This document shows, piece after piece, positions 33,624-45,024 of a stretch of 64,000 nt of DNA (position 1 is the stretch's first letter; the number at the start of each line of letters is the position of its first letter). The notes under the pieces are model-generated. The model was not told the DNA's origin and did no database searches. It saw only the letters and a list, made by a program, of their open reading frames with translations. Source of the stretch: Elephas maximus indicus (taxonomy: Eukaryota > Chordata > Mammalia > Proboscidea > Elephantidae); contig NC_064819.1 in NCBI RefSeq assembly GCF_024166365.1, positions 9,064,501 through 9,128,500 on the forward strand, given 5' to 3'. Position numbers and translations under genes: made by a program.

Positions 33624-34635
33624 GTTGTTGTTAGGTGCCGTCGAGTCAGTTCCAACTCATAGCACAACAGAATAAAACAGTGCCCGGTCCTGCGCCATCC
33701 TTACAGTCCTTGTTACGCTTGAGCTCATTGTTGCAGCCACTATGTCAATCCACCTTATTGAGGGTCTTCCCCTTTTCCGCTGACCCTGTACTCTGCCAAG
33801 CATGATGTCCTTCTCCAGGGACTGATCCCTCCTGACAACATGTCCAAAGTATGTAAGATGCAGTCTCACCATCCTTGCCTCTAAGGAGCATTCTGGCCGC
33901 ACTTCTTCCGAGACAGATCTGTTCGTTCTTTTGGCAGTCCATGGTATATTCAATATTCTTCGCCAACGCCACAATTCAAAGGCATCAACTCTTCTTCGGT
34001 CTTCCTTATTCACTGTCCAGCTTTCACATGCATATGATGCGATTGAAAATACCACGGCTTGGGTCAGGAGCACCTTAGTCTTCAGGGTGACATCTTTGCT
34101 CTTCAACACCTTAAAGAGGTCCTTCGCAGCAGATTTGCCCAGTGCAATGCGTCTTTTGATTTCTTGACTGCTGATTCCATGGCTGTTGATTGTGGATCCA
34201 AGTAAAATGAAATCCTTGACAACTTCAATCTTTTCTCCGTTTATCATGATGTTGCTCATTGATCCAGTTGTAAGGACTTTTGTTTTCTTTATGTTGAGGT
34301 GCAATCCATACTGAAGGCTGTGGTCTTTGATCTTCATTAGCAAGTGCTTCAAGTCCTTTTCACTTTCAGCAATCGAGGCTGTATCATCTGCATAATGCAG
34401 GTTGTAAATGAGTCTTCCTCCAATCCTGATGCCCCTTTCTTCTTCATATAGTCCAGCTTCTCAGATTATTTGTTCAGCATACAGATTGAATAGGTATGGT
34501 GAAAGAATACAGCCCTGACGCACACCTTTCCTGACTTTAAACCAATCAGTATCCCCTTGTTCTGTCTAAACAACTGCTTCTTGATCTATGTAAAGGTTCC
34601 TCATGAGCACAATTAAGTGTTCTGGAATTCCCATT
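33624..34635 (-). pseudogene. 5'-truncated RTE LINE, reverse transcriptase C-terminal part
   Basis: A 1012-bp minus-strand RTE copy flanked by a perfect 9-bp duplication CAGCTGTTT (33615-33623 and 34636-34644). It retains an open stretch of 231 codons (34352-33657) beginning at 'HLLMKIKDHSLQYG', downstream of the catalytic motif. The segment upstream (34353-34630) corresponds to RT motif B and the ADD region but contains stops. It is very similar to the 3' third of the copy at 35752-38983, only 1.1 kb away on the same strand. Confidence 0.92.
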
Positions 34636-34644
34636 CAGCTGTTT

Positions 34645-35740
34645 AGCAGAGCACTAATCCCCTTGGAAGTGTGTAAGGGACAACAGGTATATGCTAAGTG
34701 CTGGCGAGGCTATTAAGGTAGAATTTTGAAAAGAGGTTCTTGTTCTATTACTATTGACATCTCCCAAATCTCGGTGACTACCACTCAGAGGTAGAATATT
34801 CTCCAAACAATGCTGCCCCTAACAACACATTATCCTCTCCCTGCCTTCCTTGCCCCTTCCCAGAACCAATCGACGTAAAAAACCTGACTGTCCTGGGGTC
34901 TGGACTAGCCTTTCATGCCCATATAAGATCGTGGTGGGGAGAAAGAAGAGGAGAAGTAATAATAATATTTGATTTACTCCTCGTACTTTTCCAAAGTATT
35001 TTTTCATATCTGTAATCTCGTTCTAAACTTATAACTACCTTGTACAATGAGTAAGGAAGATATTATTGTGCTCATTTTAGTAAAGAGCAAGCTAGGCTAG
35101 ACAGGCTAAGTCAACCTGCCCAGATTACATAGCTCTTTGGCTGAAGCACTGTATCTCCTGAATCCAAGTCAGGAACACACTCTGCTATCGTTAAAGAGAA
35201 CCAGAGTCATGTGTCATTACTAATATGATTTATGCATGTTCCATCTTACGTTGATTTTCACTGAAAAAGGAAAATAAGCCTCAATAGTCTCAATAGCCAT
35301 AAAATCATAATCTCTAATTTATCTAGAACAGTAAAGAATGGAACTCTCTGATTACTTAAGCATTTGGCTTACTTGAGAGTGCCAGCTTTATACAATTAGA
35401 GTGGCTTTCCTAATTGTGTATTTAAACTAGAATTTCTAGAATATAAGTTCTTTGAGGGGAGAAACCTTGTTTTGTTCACTGATGTGCCTTCATCACCCAG
35501 AAAAGTCCTCAGCACACAGTATAACAAAAACCTATTGCTGTTGAGTTCACGCTGACACATAGCAACCCTGCAGTAGGTGCTTATTTACTGAATAAAAAGT
35601 CAACCCTTAAAAAAACAAAGGAAGAATAAACAAGAGTGAAAATGTGTGCTTTGTGCCATTGCACAGTTTAGATTTCTAGGTTTCCCTCCTTCATTTAACA
35701 TAGGGAACTGTCTTCCATTTTGTATCTCAGTCTATTCAGT
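34645..35740. other. Intergenic; MIR-like and SINE-tail remnants
   Basis: A weak MIR-like segment lies at about 34990-35170. A fragment of AfroSINE/RTE tail in minus orientation lies at about 35527-35575 ('attgctgttgagttcacgct'). The rest is unclassified. No gene. Confidence 0.4.
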
Positions 35741-37536
35741 AGACAGATTATGCTGTTGTTAGGTACCATCGAGTCGGTTCTGACTCGTAGTGACCCTACA
35801 TGCACAACAGAATGAAACGCTGCCCGGTCCTGTGCCATCCTTACAATCCTTGTTACACTTGAGCTCCTTGTCGCAGCCACTGTGTCAATCCACCTCGTTG
35901 AGGGTCTTCTTCTTCTCCACTGACCCTGTACTCTGCCAAGCATGATGTCCTTCTCCAGGGACTGATCCCTCCTGACAACATGTCCAAAGTATGTAAGATG
36001 CAGTCTCACCATCCTTGCCTCTAAGGAGCATTCTGGCCGCACTTCTTCCAAGACAGATCTGTTCTTTCTTTTGGCAGTCCATGGTATATTCAATATTCTT
36101 CGCCAGCACCACAATTCAAAGGCATCAACTCTTCTTCGGTCTTCCTTATTCACTGTCCAGCTTTCACACGCATATGATGCGATTGAAAATACCACGGCTT
36201 GGGTCAGGCGCACCTTAGTCTTCAGGGTGACATCTTTGCTCTTCAACACTTTGAAGAGGTCCTTTGCAGCAGATTTGCCCAGTGCAACGCATCTTTTGAT
36301 TTCTTGACTGATGCTTCCATGGCTGTTGATTGTGGATCCAAGTAAAATGAAATCCTTGACAACTTCAATCTTTTCTCCGTTTATCATGATGTTGCTCATT
36401 GGTCCAGTTGTGAGGATTTTTGTTTTCTTTATGTTGAGGTGGAATCCATACTGAAGGCTGTGGTCTTTGATCTTCATTAGCAAGTTCTTCAAGTCCTCTT
36501 CACTTTCAGCAAGCAAGGTTGTGTCATCTACATAACGCAGGTAGTTAATGAGTCTTCCTCCAATCCTGATGCCCTGTTCTTCTTCATATAGTCCAGCTAC
36601 TCGGATTATTTGTTCAGCATACATATTAAATAGGTATGGTGAAAGAATACAACCCTGACGCACACCTTTCCTGACTTTAAACCAATCAGTATCCTCTTGT
36701 TCTGTCCGAACAACTGCCTCTTGATCCATGTAAAGGTCCCTCATGAGCACAATTAAGTGTTCTGGAATTCCCATTCTTCGCAGTGTTATCCATAGTTTGT
36801 TATGATCCACACAGTCGAATGCCTTTGCATAGTCAATAAAACACAGGTAAACATCCTTCTGGCATTCTCTGCTTTCAGCCAGGATCCAATGTGATATCAG
36901 TAATGATATCCCTGGTTCCAAGTCCTCTTCTGAAACCAACCTGAATTTTTGGCAGTTCCTTGTTGCTATACTGCTGCAGCCTTTTTTGAATGATCTTCAG
37001 CAAAATTTTGCTTGCGTGTGATATTAATGATATTGTTCTATAATTTCCACATTCGGTTGGATCACCTTTCTTGGGACTAGGCATAAATATGGATCTCTTC
37101 CACTCAGTTGGCCAGGAAGCTGTCTTCCATATTTCTTGGCATAGACGAGTGAGCACCTCCAGTGCTGCATCTGTTTGTTGAAACATCTCAATTGATATTC
37201 CATCAGTTCCTGGAGCCTTGTTTTTTGCCAATGCCTTCAGAGCAGCTTGGACTTCGTCCTTCAGTACCATCGGTTCCTGATCATATGCCACCTCTTGAAA
37301 TGGTTGAATATCGTCTAATTCTTTTTGGTATAATGACTCTGTGTATTCCTTCATCTTCTTTTGGTGCTTCCTGTGTCATTTAATATTTTCTGCATGGAAT
37401 CCTTCACTATTGCAACTCGAGGCTTGAATTTTTTCTTCAGTTCTTTCAGCTTGAGAAATGCTGAGCGTGTTCTTCCCTTTTGGTTTTCCATCTCCAGCTC
37501 TTTGCACATGTCATTATAATACTTTACTTAGTCTTC
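35695..37536 (-). pseudogene. RTE reverse transcriptase domain, frameshifted; frame runs into host DNA
   Basis: An open stretch at 37354-36875 (159 codons) carries the RT N-terminal region ('KAPGTDGISIEMF', 'PSPKKGDPTECGNYR'). A second frame at 36939-35695 (414 codons) carries motif A 'FIDYAKAFD' (residues 34-42), motif B 'GVRQGCILSPYLFN' (92-105) and the catalytic box YVDD (136-139), where a sister copy reads ADD. One base appears lost near 37357 and one gained near 36900, which moves the frame out and back. A 2-base difference near 35795 removes the usual stop, so the last ~18 codons are host flank below 35752. Confidence 0.9.
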
Positions 37537-38983
37537 TCAAGAGGCCCTTTGAAATCTTCTGTTCAGTTCTTTTACTTCATCAATTCTTCCTTTTGCTTTA
37601 GCTGCTCGACGCTCAAGAGCAAGTTTCAGAGTCTCCTCTGACATCCATCTTGGTCTTTTCTTTCTTTCCTGTCTTTTCAGTGGCCTCTTGCTTTCGTCAC
37701 GGATGATGTCCTTGATGTCATTCCACAACTCGTGTGGTCTTTGGTCACTAGTGCTCAATGCGTCAAATCTATTCTTGAGATGGTCTCTAAATTCAGGTGG
37801 GATATACTCAAGGTCATATTTTAGCTCTTGTGGACTTGCTCTGATTTTCTTCAGTTTCAGCTTGAACTTGTATATGGGCAATTGATGGTCTGTTCCACAG
37901 TCGGCCCCTGACCTTGTTCTGACTGATGATATTGAGCTTTTCCATCGCCTCTTTCCACAGATGTAGTCAATTTGATTTCTGTGTGTTCCATCTGGCGAGG
38001 TCCATGTGTATAGTTGCCGTTTATGTTGGTGAAAGAAGGTATTTGCAATGAAGAAGTCGTTGGTCTTGCAAAACTCTATCATTCTATCTCCAGCATTGTT
38101 TCTATCACCAAGGCCATATTTTCCAACTACTGATCCTTCTTCTTTGTTTCCAACTTTTGCATTCCAATTGCCAGTAATTATCAATGCATCTTGATTGCAT
38201 GTTCAATCAATTTCCGACGGTAGCAGCTGATAAAAATCTTCTGCTTCTTCATCTTTGGCCCTAGTGGTTGGTGCATAAACTTGAATAATAGTCGTATTAA
38301 CTGGTCTTCCTTGTAGGCGTATGGATATTTTCCTATCACTGACAGCATTGTACTTCAGGATAGATCTTGAAATGTTCTTTTTGACGATGAATGCAACACC
38401 ATTCCTCTTCGAGTTGTCATTCCCAGCATAGTAGACTATATGATTGTCCAATTCAAAATGGCCAATACCAGTCCATTTCAGCTCACTAATGCCTAGGATA
38501 TCGATGTTTATGTGTTCCATTTCATTTCTGATGATTTCCAATTTTCCTAGATTCATACTTCATACATTCCAGGTTCCGATCATTAATGGATATTTGCAGC
38601 TGCTTCTTCTCATTTTGAGTCATGCCACATCAGCAAATGAAGGTCCCAAAAGCTTTACTCCATCCACATGATTAAGATCGACTCTACCTTGAGGAGGCAG
38701 CTCTTCCCCAATCATCTTTTGAGTGCCTTCCAACCTGAGGGGCTCATCTTCCAGCACTATTACAGACAGTGTTCTGCTGCTATTCATAAGGTTTTCACTG
38801 GCTAATGCTTTTCAGAAGTAGACTGCTGGGTCCTTCTTCCTAGTCTGTCTTAGTCTGGAAGCTCAGCTGAAACCTGTCCTCCATAGGTGACCCTGCTGGT
38901 ATCTGAATACCAGTGGCATAGCTTCCAGCATCACAGCAACACACAAGCCCCCATAGTAAAACAAACTGACAGACACATGGGGG
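35752..38983 (-). mobile_element. Nearly full-length RTE (Bov-B-like) LINE with 11-bp target duplication
   Basis: A 3232-bp element flanked by AGACAGATTAT at 35741-35751 and 38984-38994. In minus-strand order it has a ~420-bp 5' untranslated region (38983 to about 38563), an AP-type endonuclease domain (38562 to about 37860), a linker, a reverse transcriptase domain (about 37300-36000), a C-terminal region and the short RTE 3' tail (35752 to about 35830) shared with the AfroSINEs. There is no LTR and no poly(A); the 3' end is 'tacctaacaacagc', as in RTE elements. RTE LINEs encode the enzymes that nick and reverse-transcribe at the target. This copy has several stops and indels and cannot make the full protein. 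Confidence 0.95.
37537..38562 (-). pseudogene. RTE endonuclease domain, degraded reading frame
   Basis: The frame starting at 38556 runs 117 codons to a TGA at 38203-38205. It resumes in the same frame for 215 codons (38184-37537) and ends at a TGA, with a TAA at 37528-37530 just downstream. A further TGA lies at 38560-38562 just before the first ATG, inside what looks like the conserved 'TWNV' start of the domain. AP-endonuclease landmarks are visible: 'ISELKWTG' (residues 23-30), 'VYAPT' (96-100), 'GNWNAKVG' (residues 5-12 of the second piece) and 'NQIDYICG' (71-78). Three stops are TGA where arginine CGA would fit, suggesting CpG decay (inference). Confidence 0.9.
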
Positions 38984-38994
38984 AGACAGATTAT

Positions 38995-40109
38995 AGAACA
39001 AGAAAATGAATGGGGTATTTAGAAGTAGGCAATCCTGCCTTTCCCTTGAGCTCTTGTTATTTCCCTAGAATTTATAAATGCCATATGCAAAATAATAAAG
39101 TTGTTCACTATCCTTTCCTAAATCAGAAACTTGGTATTGAAAGTCAATGCTGTTTAACTCTCACCCTCCAAGAGTATTAGTTTCCAAGTTTAGTCCACTA
39201 GAAATGTCTTCCTGAGTTTTGATAAAGGTCTAGTGTGATAAATAAGTATACTTCTCAATGGTTCTATATGTACTTTGTGTCCTATCCTATCTCAACATAT
39301 CTCACCCTATCCCATTATCAAATTGTTCAGCCAAACCCAGCCCAGCAGGACATTTAAGGTACTGGGGTAGGGCCAGTGTCTGAGGACAGTCTAGGGTCTC
39401 ATGGAAAATCTCTGGTAGGTTGTCTGGGTGATTTCCCCCATGGGGAATGCCCAGTCCCATGCTGCCTGCTTGGTGAGCTTGGGTTATACTATTACCATCT
39501 CCTTTCCTTGAACAAACTCGGTTCCCGTTTCTGTCACTGACTACTTATAAACCATCTAACTATAAGCCCCGAAACCATCTTTGATTCCTTCTTTCCTCAT
39601 CTCAACCCAAACAGCCACCAAGTCCTTCTGAGCCTCTGTAAGAGATCTCTCATATTGGTACCCTGTTTTCTATTCTCACTGCCCTGACCCTGGAACAGTT
39701 TTGCAGCATTTCTTACATGAATTATTGAAACAGCCTTCTAATTTGCTTCCAAGGCTTAGTTTCTTCATTTTGTCTTTCTATAATATAGGTGTTATTTCAT
39801 CACATCACTTTGTCCTTTAGAACACTATGGTGTTCCAGTTCCCAAAGAATAAAGACCAAAAACTTAGCAGTTCATGGAAATCCCTGAACCCTGGCCCTAA
39901 GCTACTTTACCCTATTGATTCTTCAACAACCACCCATGCACAAAACTATTTACTATTACTGAAAATGAATAAGCATTTCCAGCACCCTCCCTCTTCCCAG
40001 TTCCTTTGATCACTCTGCTTTCTCTTCCTGAAAGGTGCTTTCCTTCCCCGTTTAATGCCCAAGAATACCCTGTAGTCACGGCCTCGTTCTAAAAACACTT
40101 GAGTACATT
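38995..40109. other. Intergenic, unique
   Basis: No gene or classified repeat. Short ORFs are unconvincing. Confidence 0.45.
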
Positions 40110-40330
40110 CTGATGTTGGTGGTGTAACTTGCTATAATCTTTCTAGAAAATAATTTGGCAACAGATATCAAGGGGCTTAAAAATTCATATTCTTTGACTC
40201 AATTATTTGCCATTTCTATCTTTCCTAGGGAAATAACCCAAGGATTTATCCACAGACAAATCTATTACAATGTTATTTATAATAGTAAAAAATAGAAATA
40301 ACCTAAATGTCCATCTTTTGGAAAATGTTT
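40110..40330 (+). repeat. Old L1 3'-end fragment
   Basis: It resembles the L1 ORF2 C-terminus and 3' UTR junction: 'gaaaataatttggcaacag' and 'cctaaatgtccatcttttgg'. Diverged, no ends visible. Confidence 0.5.
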
Positions 40331-40734
40331 AAGACATTTTGAAATTTTTTGACCATGTGACCCTCAGTAAGGAATACGAAGTGTTTTATAACCTGGTTAT
40401 ACCCATTTATGTATATTCACACACCCAAACACAGATTTGCAGGTACAGTGAAGCCTGTGAGAGCCAGAACCTGACACGACTGCCTTGTTTTTCTGGGTCT
40501 TGCAAGTTTTCTGCCCTTGACAGGGTGCAGTCTTACCACCTTTCTATTACTTTCTGTTAATGGAAAATATTTCAGTTTTCTTTGTCTAGCAGATTTTTGC
40601 CTTATACAGGTTCTGACTTTCGCAGGTTTTACAGCATATTTATAAATGCAATATACATATAATCTGAAACAAAAGTTGCACGATACAATATATATCTTGG
40701 CTACATACAGTGCGATCAATTTCATATTTCAAAA

Positions 40735-40790
40735 GTGATTAGGGTCACTCTGAGTCAGAATCAACTCAACAGCACACAACGACAAAAATA
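40735..40790 (+). repeat. RTE/AfroSINE tail remnant
   Basis: Only the shared 3' tail is present: 'agggtcactctgagtcagaa', then 'caacagcacacaacgac'. It is too short to say whether it came from a SINE or an RTE. Confidence 0.65.
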
Positions 40791-40819
40791 TACCTATTAA
40801 TGTGATACACAGTTTGAAA

Positions 40820-41236
40820 TGCATGTGAAAGCTGGACAATGAATAAGGAAGGCCAAAGAAGAGTTGACGCCTTTGAATTGTGGTGTTGGCGAAGAATATT
40901 GAATATACCACGGACTGCCAAAAGAAAGAACAGATCTGTCTTAGAAGAAGTACAACCAGAATGCTCGTTAGAAGCAAGGATGGCGAGACTGCTTCTTACA
41001 TACTTTGGGCATGTTGTCAGGAGGGATGAGTCCCTGGAGAAGGACATCATGCTTGGCAGAGTACAGGGTCAGCGGAAAAGAGGAAGACCCTCAACAAGGT
41101 GGATTGACACAGTAGCTGCAACAATGAGCTCAAGCATAGCAACGATTGTAGGGATGGCTCAGGACCGGGCAGTGTTTCGTTCTGTTGTGCATAGGGTCGC
41201 TGTGAGTCAGAACCGACTCAACGGCACCTAACAACA
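40820..41236 (+). pseudogene. 5'-truncated RTE LINE 3' end with 11-bp target duplication
   Basis: A 417-bp plus-strand copy flanked by ACAGTTTGAAA at 40809-40819 and 41237-41247. A continuous frame from about 40839 to 41231 (130 codons) covers the RTE C-terminal region ('RVDAFELWCWRRILNIPRTA', 'FGHVVRRDESLEKDIMLGR') and ends at a proper stop just inside the tail. That frame has no internal stops. The reverse transcriptase core is absent. Confidence 0.93.
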
Positions 41237-41247
41237 ACAGTTTGAAA

Positions 41248-41911
41248 ACATTAGATTAAAAATATGATATCGATTTAATAGAATAGGATTTAGCTATGTA
41301 AATAAAAAAAAAATTTTTATGTAAATATTTCTTAAAACAATGCTTAATCCCATAAGAATGTATTAATATAACATTGATAAAAATCAAGGTGCCAAGTGTC
41401 TGTGTAGCCTGATGTTCTTGTTTTTAAGTATGCACGCACTGGGATGGTTCTCTTAGGAGATAGGGTGCTTCAGTGTGTCTACAATTTGCTGAATAGTTCT
41501 GTGTCGCAGCTGCACACCGGGAGCAGAACAGGAGTACGGGCTTCAGGCAGACCTGGATTCAAACCCTGTGTGACCTTGGGCTAATTGTAAAATGTATGCA
41601 TTTTATTCAATAAACTAGCAACGAACATGTGCAAAGGTGCTTCAAATCTATCAGGGGAAAGCAGACATCTAAACAAATACATTTTGTATTTGCAGATGAT
41701 GGACATAAGATGTACAGTGGGGGCCCAAGAAGAGGGATTGATCACTTCTACTAGGAGGCGACGCCTGAGCCTTAAAGATGAGTTCACACCAGGAAGTCAA
41801 GGAAGAAGAGAAGGGTATTCCTGTCAGAAGGACCAGGCAGTGCGGCACACGGACAGGGAGGGGTGAAGCTGCATGGTGCTTCCAGGGGACATCAAACATA
41901 TGGGTCTGACT
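41248..41911. other. Intergenic; partial MIR
   Basis: A MIR-like core lies at about 41505-41590 ('cagacctggattcaaaccct', 'gtgtgaccttgggctaattg'). An A10T5 junction sits near 41304-41318. The rest is unclassified. Confidence 0.5.
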
Positions 41912-41922
41912 GGAGCATAGGA

Positions 41923-42084
41923 GGAAACCCTGGTGGTGTAGCCGGTAAGTGCTATGGCTGCTAACCGAAAGGTCGGCAGTTTGAATCCACCAGGTGCTCC
42001 TTGGAAACTCTATGGGGCAGCTCTACTCTGTCCTATGGCATCGCTATGAGTCAGAATCGACTCAACGGCAGTGGGTTTTGGTTT
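41923..42084 (+). repeat. AfroSINE, short type, well preserved
   Basis: Begins 'gaaaccctggtggtgtagcc', with head 'ctaaccgaaaggtcggcagt', and ends 'gcagtgggttttggttt'. Perfect 11-bp duplication GGAGCATAGGA at 41912-41922 and 42085-42095. Confidence 0.95.
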
Positions 42085-42095
42085 GGAGCATAGGA

Positions 42096-42554
42096 CAAAG
42101 TAAGGATGGGGCTAAGAAGGCTGGAAAGCTGAGTAGGAGCAAGATCATGGAGGGCCTTGCCATGCCATGACACGCTGGGCCACTGTGGAGCTATAAAGAC
42201 CACAGGTGTCAGGCCCACCCCTAGTAATACTGATAGGTTGGTCTTTGGCCAAAAATAGTCTAGCATTTTTTATTCAACCTCTCTAGGCAATGAGGAGCTA
42301 CTTAAGGAGTACAATAAATAAGAAGGAGAGAAATATCACATTTCTAATCAGCAACAGTGAAGGATGGATTGAAAGTGAGAAAGATTAAAGACAGGAAGTC
42401 TAGGTAAGGAGGCCATCATGATAGTCCAGGTGAAGAAGAAGAGCAAAATACAGGATAAGGGAAGAGCAGCTGGGATGGAGAGGAAAGGACGGATATTAAA
42501 ATGTCAAAATAACACCACAATCTGGACTTAATATGGAGGTAGCGATGGTGCCAA
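42096..42554. other. Intergenic, unclassified
   Basis: The text 'gcatgaccatgacacgctgg'-like stretches here could be an old L2/MIR relative, but the match is too weak. No gene. Confidence 0.3.
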
Positions 42555-42760
42555 TGGAGTCCTGGGTGGTACAAATGGTTAATACGTTCAGCAGCTAACC
42601 AAAAGGTTGGAGGTTCAAGTCTACCCAGAGGCACCCCAGAAGAAATGTTGGGTGATGTATTTCTGAAAAATCACCCACTGAGAACCCCGAGGAGCACCAT
42701 TCTACTCTGACACGCACAGGGTTGCCAAGAGTCAGAATCGACTCGATGGTAATTGGTGAT
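42555..42760 (+). repeat. AfroSINE, type B
   Basis: Begins 'tggagtcctgggtggtacaa', with B-box-like 'ggttcaagtctaccc', middle 'gaaaaatcacccactgagaa', and tail 'gagtcagaatcgactcgatg'. Confidence 0.9.
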
Positions 42761-42800
42761 GCCAAAGAATGGGCCAGGGTGGAGGGAGGTCTTAAACTCA

Positions 42801-42948
42801 AAACCAAACCTGTTGCCGCTGAGTCAGTTCTGCCCCATAGCGACCCTACAGGACAGAGTAGAACTGCCCCGTAGGGTTTCCAAGGGACAGCCACTGGATT
42901 CAAACTGCCGACCTTTCGGTTAGCAGCCATAGCACTTAACCACTGCTC
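42801..42948 (-). repeat. AfroSINE, short type
   Basis: Minus-orientation copy with the tail at 42805-42845 and head 'accgacctttcggttagcag'-like near 42908. The extreme 5' end is replaced by 'ctcccatacg'. Confidence 0.88.
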
Positions 42949-44021
42949 CCATACGCACCTGCAGCCTTCCTAACTAAACACAGGTATCTGTGATGCTAAA
43001 AGAATGTGAAGAAGAATCCTCCACTCTCCCTTCCTCCACCCTGCCCACTTCCCGAGTGCCACCTCTTTGCAGCTCTCCTTTCTGGGGGCGGGGTGGGGAG
43101 AGAAAGGAATTAAGGATGACTGCCTTTCCAACACCTCGGGGAAAGTTATACTGATCTCATGGGGCTGAAGTGAGAATAAGTGAGGTAATGTATGGACTGT
43201 GTCTGGCACATGGTAGGCGCTCGATAAATCCCCCCCTTTCCCTTGTCTGGGGGGTGACTAAAACCCATCCTACCCAGCTCCGTGTCCTCTCTTGGAAACA
43301 TTTATAATTCTTCTAGCACAAGACTAAAATGACAGGTTTTCATTTTCTTTCTCAGATCAGACAGGGAGTTTTTTCATCATATGGAATAATTAAAGCCATA
43401 GCTAGGTGAAAGATTTTCCCCCTTACGGCTGTGTTCCACCAACTGAGAAGAGACTCTCCTGATAATCCTCCCGGAAATTTAACATTCTCTTCGCCCTTAT
43501 ACTTAACGAGGAAAAAAAAAAGTGCTAGCAGCAACGTATCTTACACTTCTGAAGATGCCCTGTATCCATCTACAAGTTAATTCCTCTTCAGCACTTTGCA
43601 AGTGACTAAAAGCACTACATTAAAAGAAAAAAAAAAAAAGCTGCAGAAGCTCCATTAAAACTGTTCTCTTTATAAAAATGCAGTCACAAATCAATGCATT
43701 GTTAATGAAGAGGTCTCCTCTATAGGTCTCTAGACTTGTGTGGAGACTGGAGACTTGCTCGTGACTTTTCACTGAGCGGGGAGGGGTGCGAGTTTACACA
43801 ATGGAGCTTTCAGCTCTCTTCAGAAGGATCTTGCTAAAGCCAGATGAGACAACCACCAGCCTTCTTTCCAGCCTTTGCAAACGTAAGCCCAGATTGTTCT
43901 GAAGTCAACTAGGGGAAGGGGTGTGCTGATCTAAATTATTTAGCCCTTCCTCTAAATTTACAGTTTTTCAGGAATATACTTTTTCTACTTTTCTAGAAGC
44001 ATGAGTTGAGCATCAGAAAAC
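42949..44021. other. Intergenic, mostly unique; possible conserved AT-rich segment
   Basis: A MIR 3'-end remnant lies at about 43140-43232 ('gtctggcacatggtaggcgc'). The segment at 43640-43730 ('caatgcattgttaatgaaga') is unique and AT-rich. No gene. Confidence 0.45.
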
Positions 44022-44240
44022 ACCACATGGCAATTAAGAGCCAGGTTGCCTACGTTTGAATCCTGGCCCCGGCTGTGCCCCTATTACAAAACCTTCGACT
44101 GGTTACTAAACCTCACGTGCTTCCATTCCCTCATCTGTAAAATGGGATAATAATAGTACCTGCCTCATAGAGTTGTTGCCAAGATTAGAATGACTTAATA
44201 CCTGCCAAGAGCTTAGAACAGTGCCTGGCACATAGCTTCT
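44022..44240 (+). repeat. MIR SINE
   Basis: A long MIR: 'gtttgaatcctggccccggc', 'catctgtaaaatgggataat', 'gcctcatagagttgttgcc' and 'acagtgcctggcacatagc'. Confidence 0.92.
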
Positions 44241-45024
44241 TGTCTCCAGACACTATTCAGCAGAGTTACAAATTGGGTCAATCCATGGAGCTACTAGAAA
44301 TGGGTCTGCTCCATAACAGAGATTGTAAAATACTGGACCATAGGCCAAGTGAGGCCCATGGACATGGATAGTTAACCTGGATGGGGTTTATTTTTTTTTT
44401 TAATTCGTTACCAACATACATAATTGAGGAGATATACAAATCAGGATTTCTGGCTTCTCTTAAAAATTCAAGAGATCTGGCCATCCTGGGCCTAGAGTCT
44501 TACCAGCCATTCTTTGGGGAGGTGAATACCTGCTTGGTACCTCCTTGGGCAGAGCCTAAGTCTCCAGGACACCAAGCTCCTTACGTGACTCAATTCTCTT
44601 ATTTCAACGATCTTCTAGGCATTTGTAAATGGATTGAAAGTTCAAGATCCAGGATAACGTAGCACATCCTTCTTGTCACCAGTTACCTCCAACTTCACTA
44701 TGTGACTTCAGAGAGCTCCCCGTCCCCCTCAAAACTCTGGATGAAGAGGATTTCCTCAAACTCTCCCTCATCTCAAAATAGCTGTAACTGCGGAGTTAAA
44801 AGTGGTGAGGAAACTAGTGTTTCATGTAAAATGCAGATACCCTAGAAATTGACGAGGAAGGATTAAAAGGCTGTGACTCCTCTCCTGTGTAGGAACTAAA
44901 AAGGAAGACTCGAAAGTTTGAAGAAAATTATTTTAATGGTCTAGAAGTCAGATGTGGAATTTTTTTTTTCCCAATAAATTGGACAATGAATGTCTGGTAC
45001 AAATCAAAAGTTCTGGTTATGCCA
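44241..45024. other. Intergenic, unclassified
   Basis: A T-run at about 44391-44401 borders sequence that could be an old DNA-transposon remnant (44300-44640), not nameable here. No gene. Confidence 0.35.

Noticed and set aside
34353..34635. Possible link of the 33.6-kb and 35.8-kb RTE copies by segmental duplication
   Set aside because: Each has its own distinct target duplication and different flanks.
35695..36939. Reverse transcriptase as part of a retrovirus or retron
   Set aside because: The motifs, endonuclease order, lack of LTRs and the tail all fit an RTE LINE.
40420..40720. Possible gene or DNA transposon with repeated 'tgcaagtttt/cgcaggtttt' text
   Set aside because: No inverted termini or frame could be established; left unclassified.
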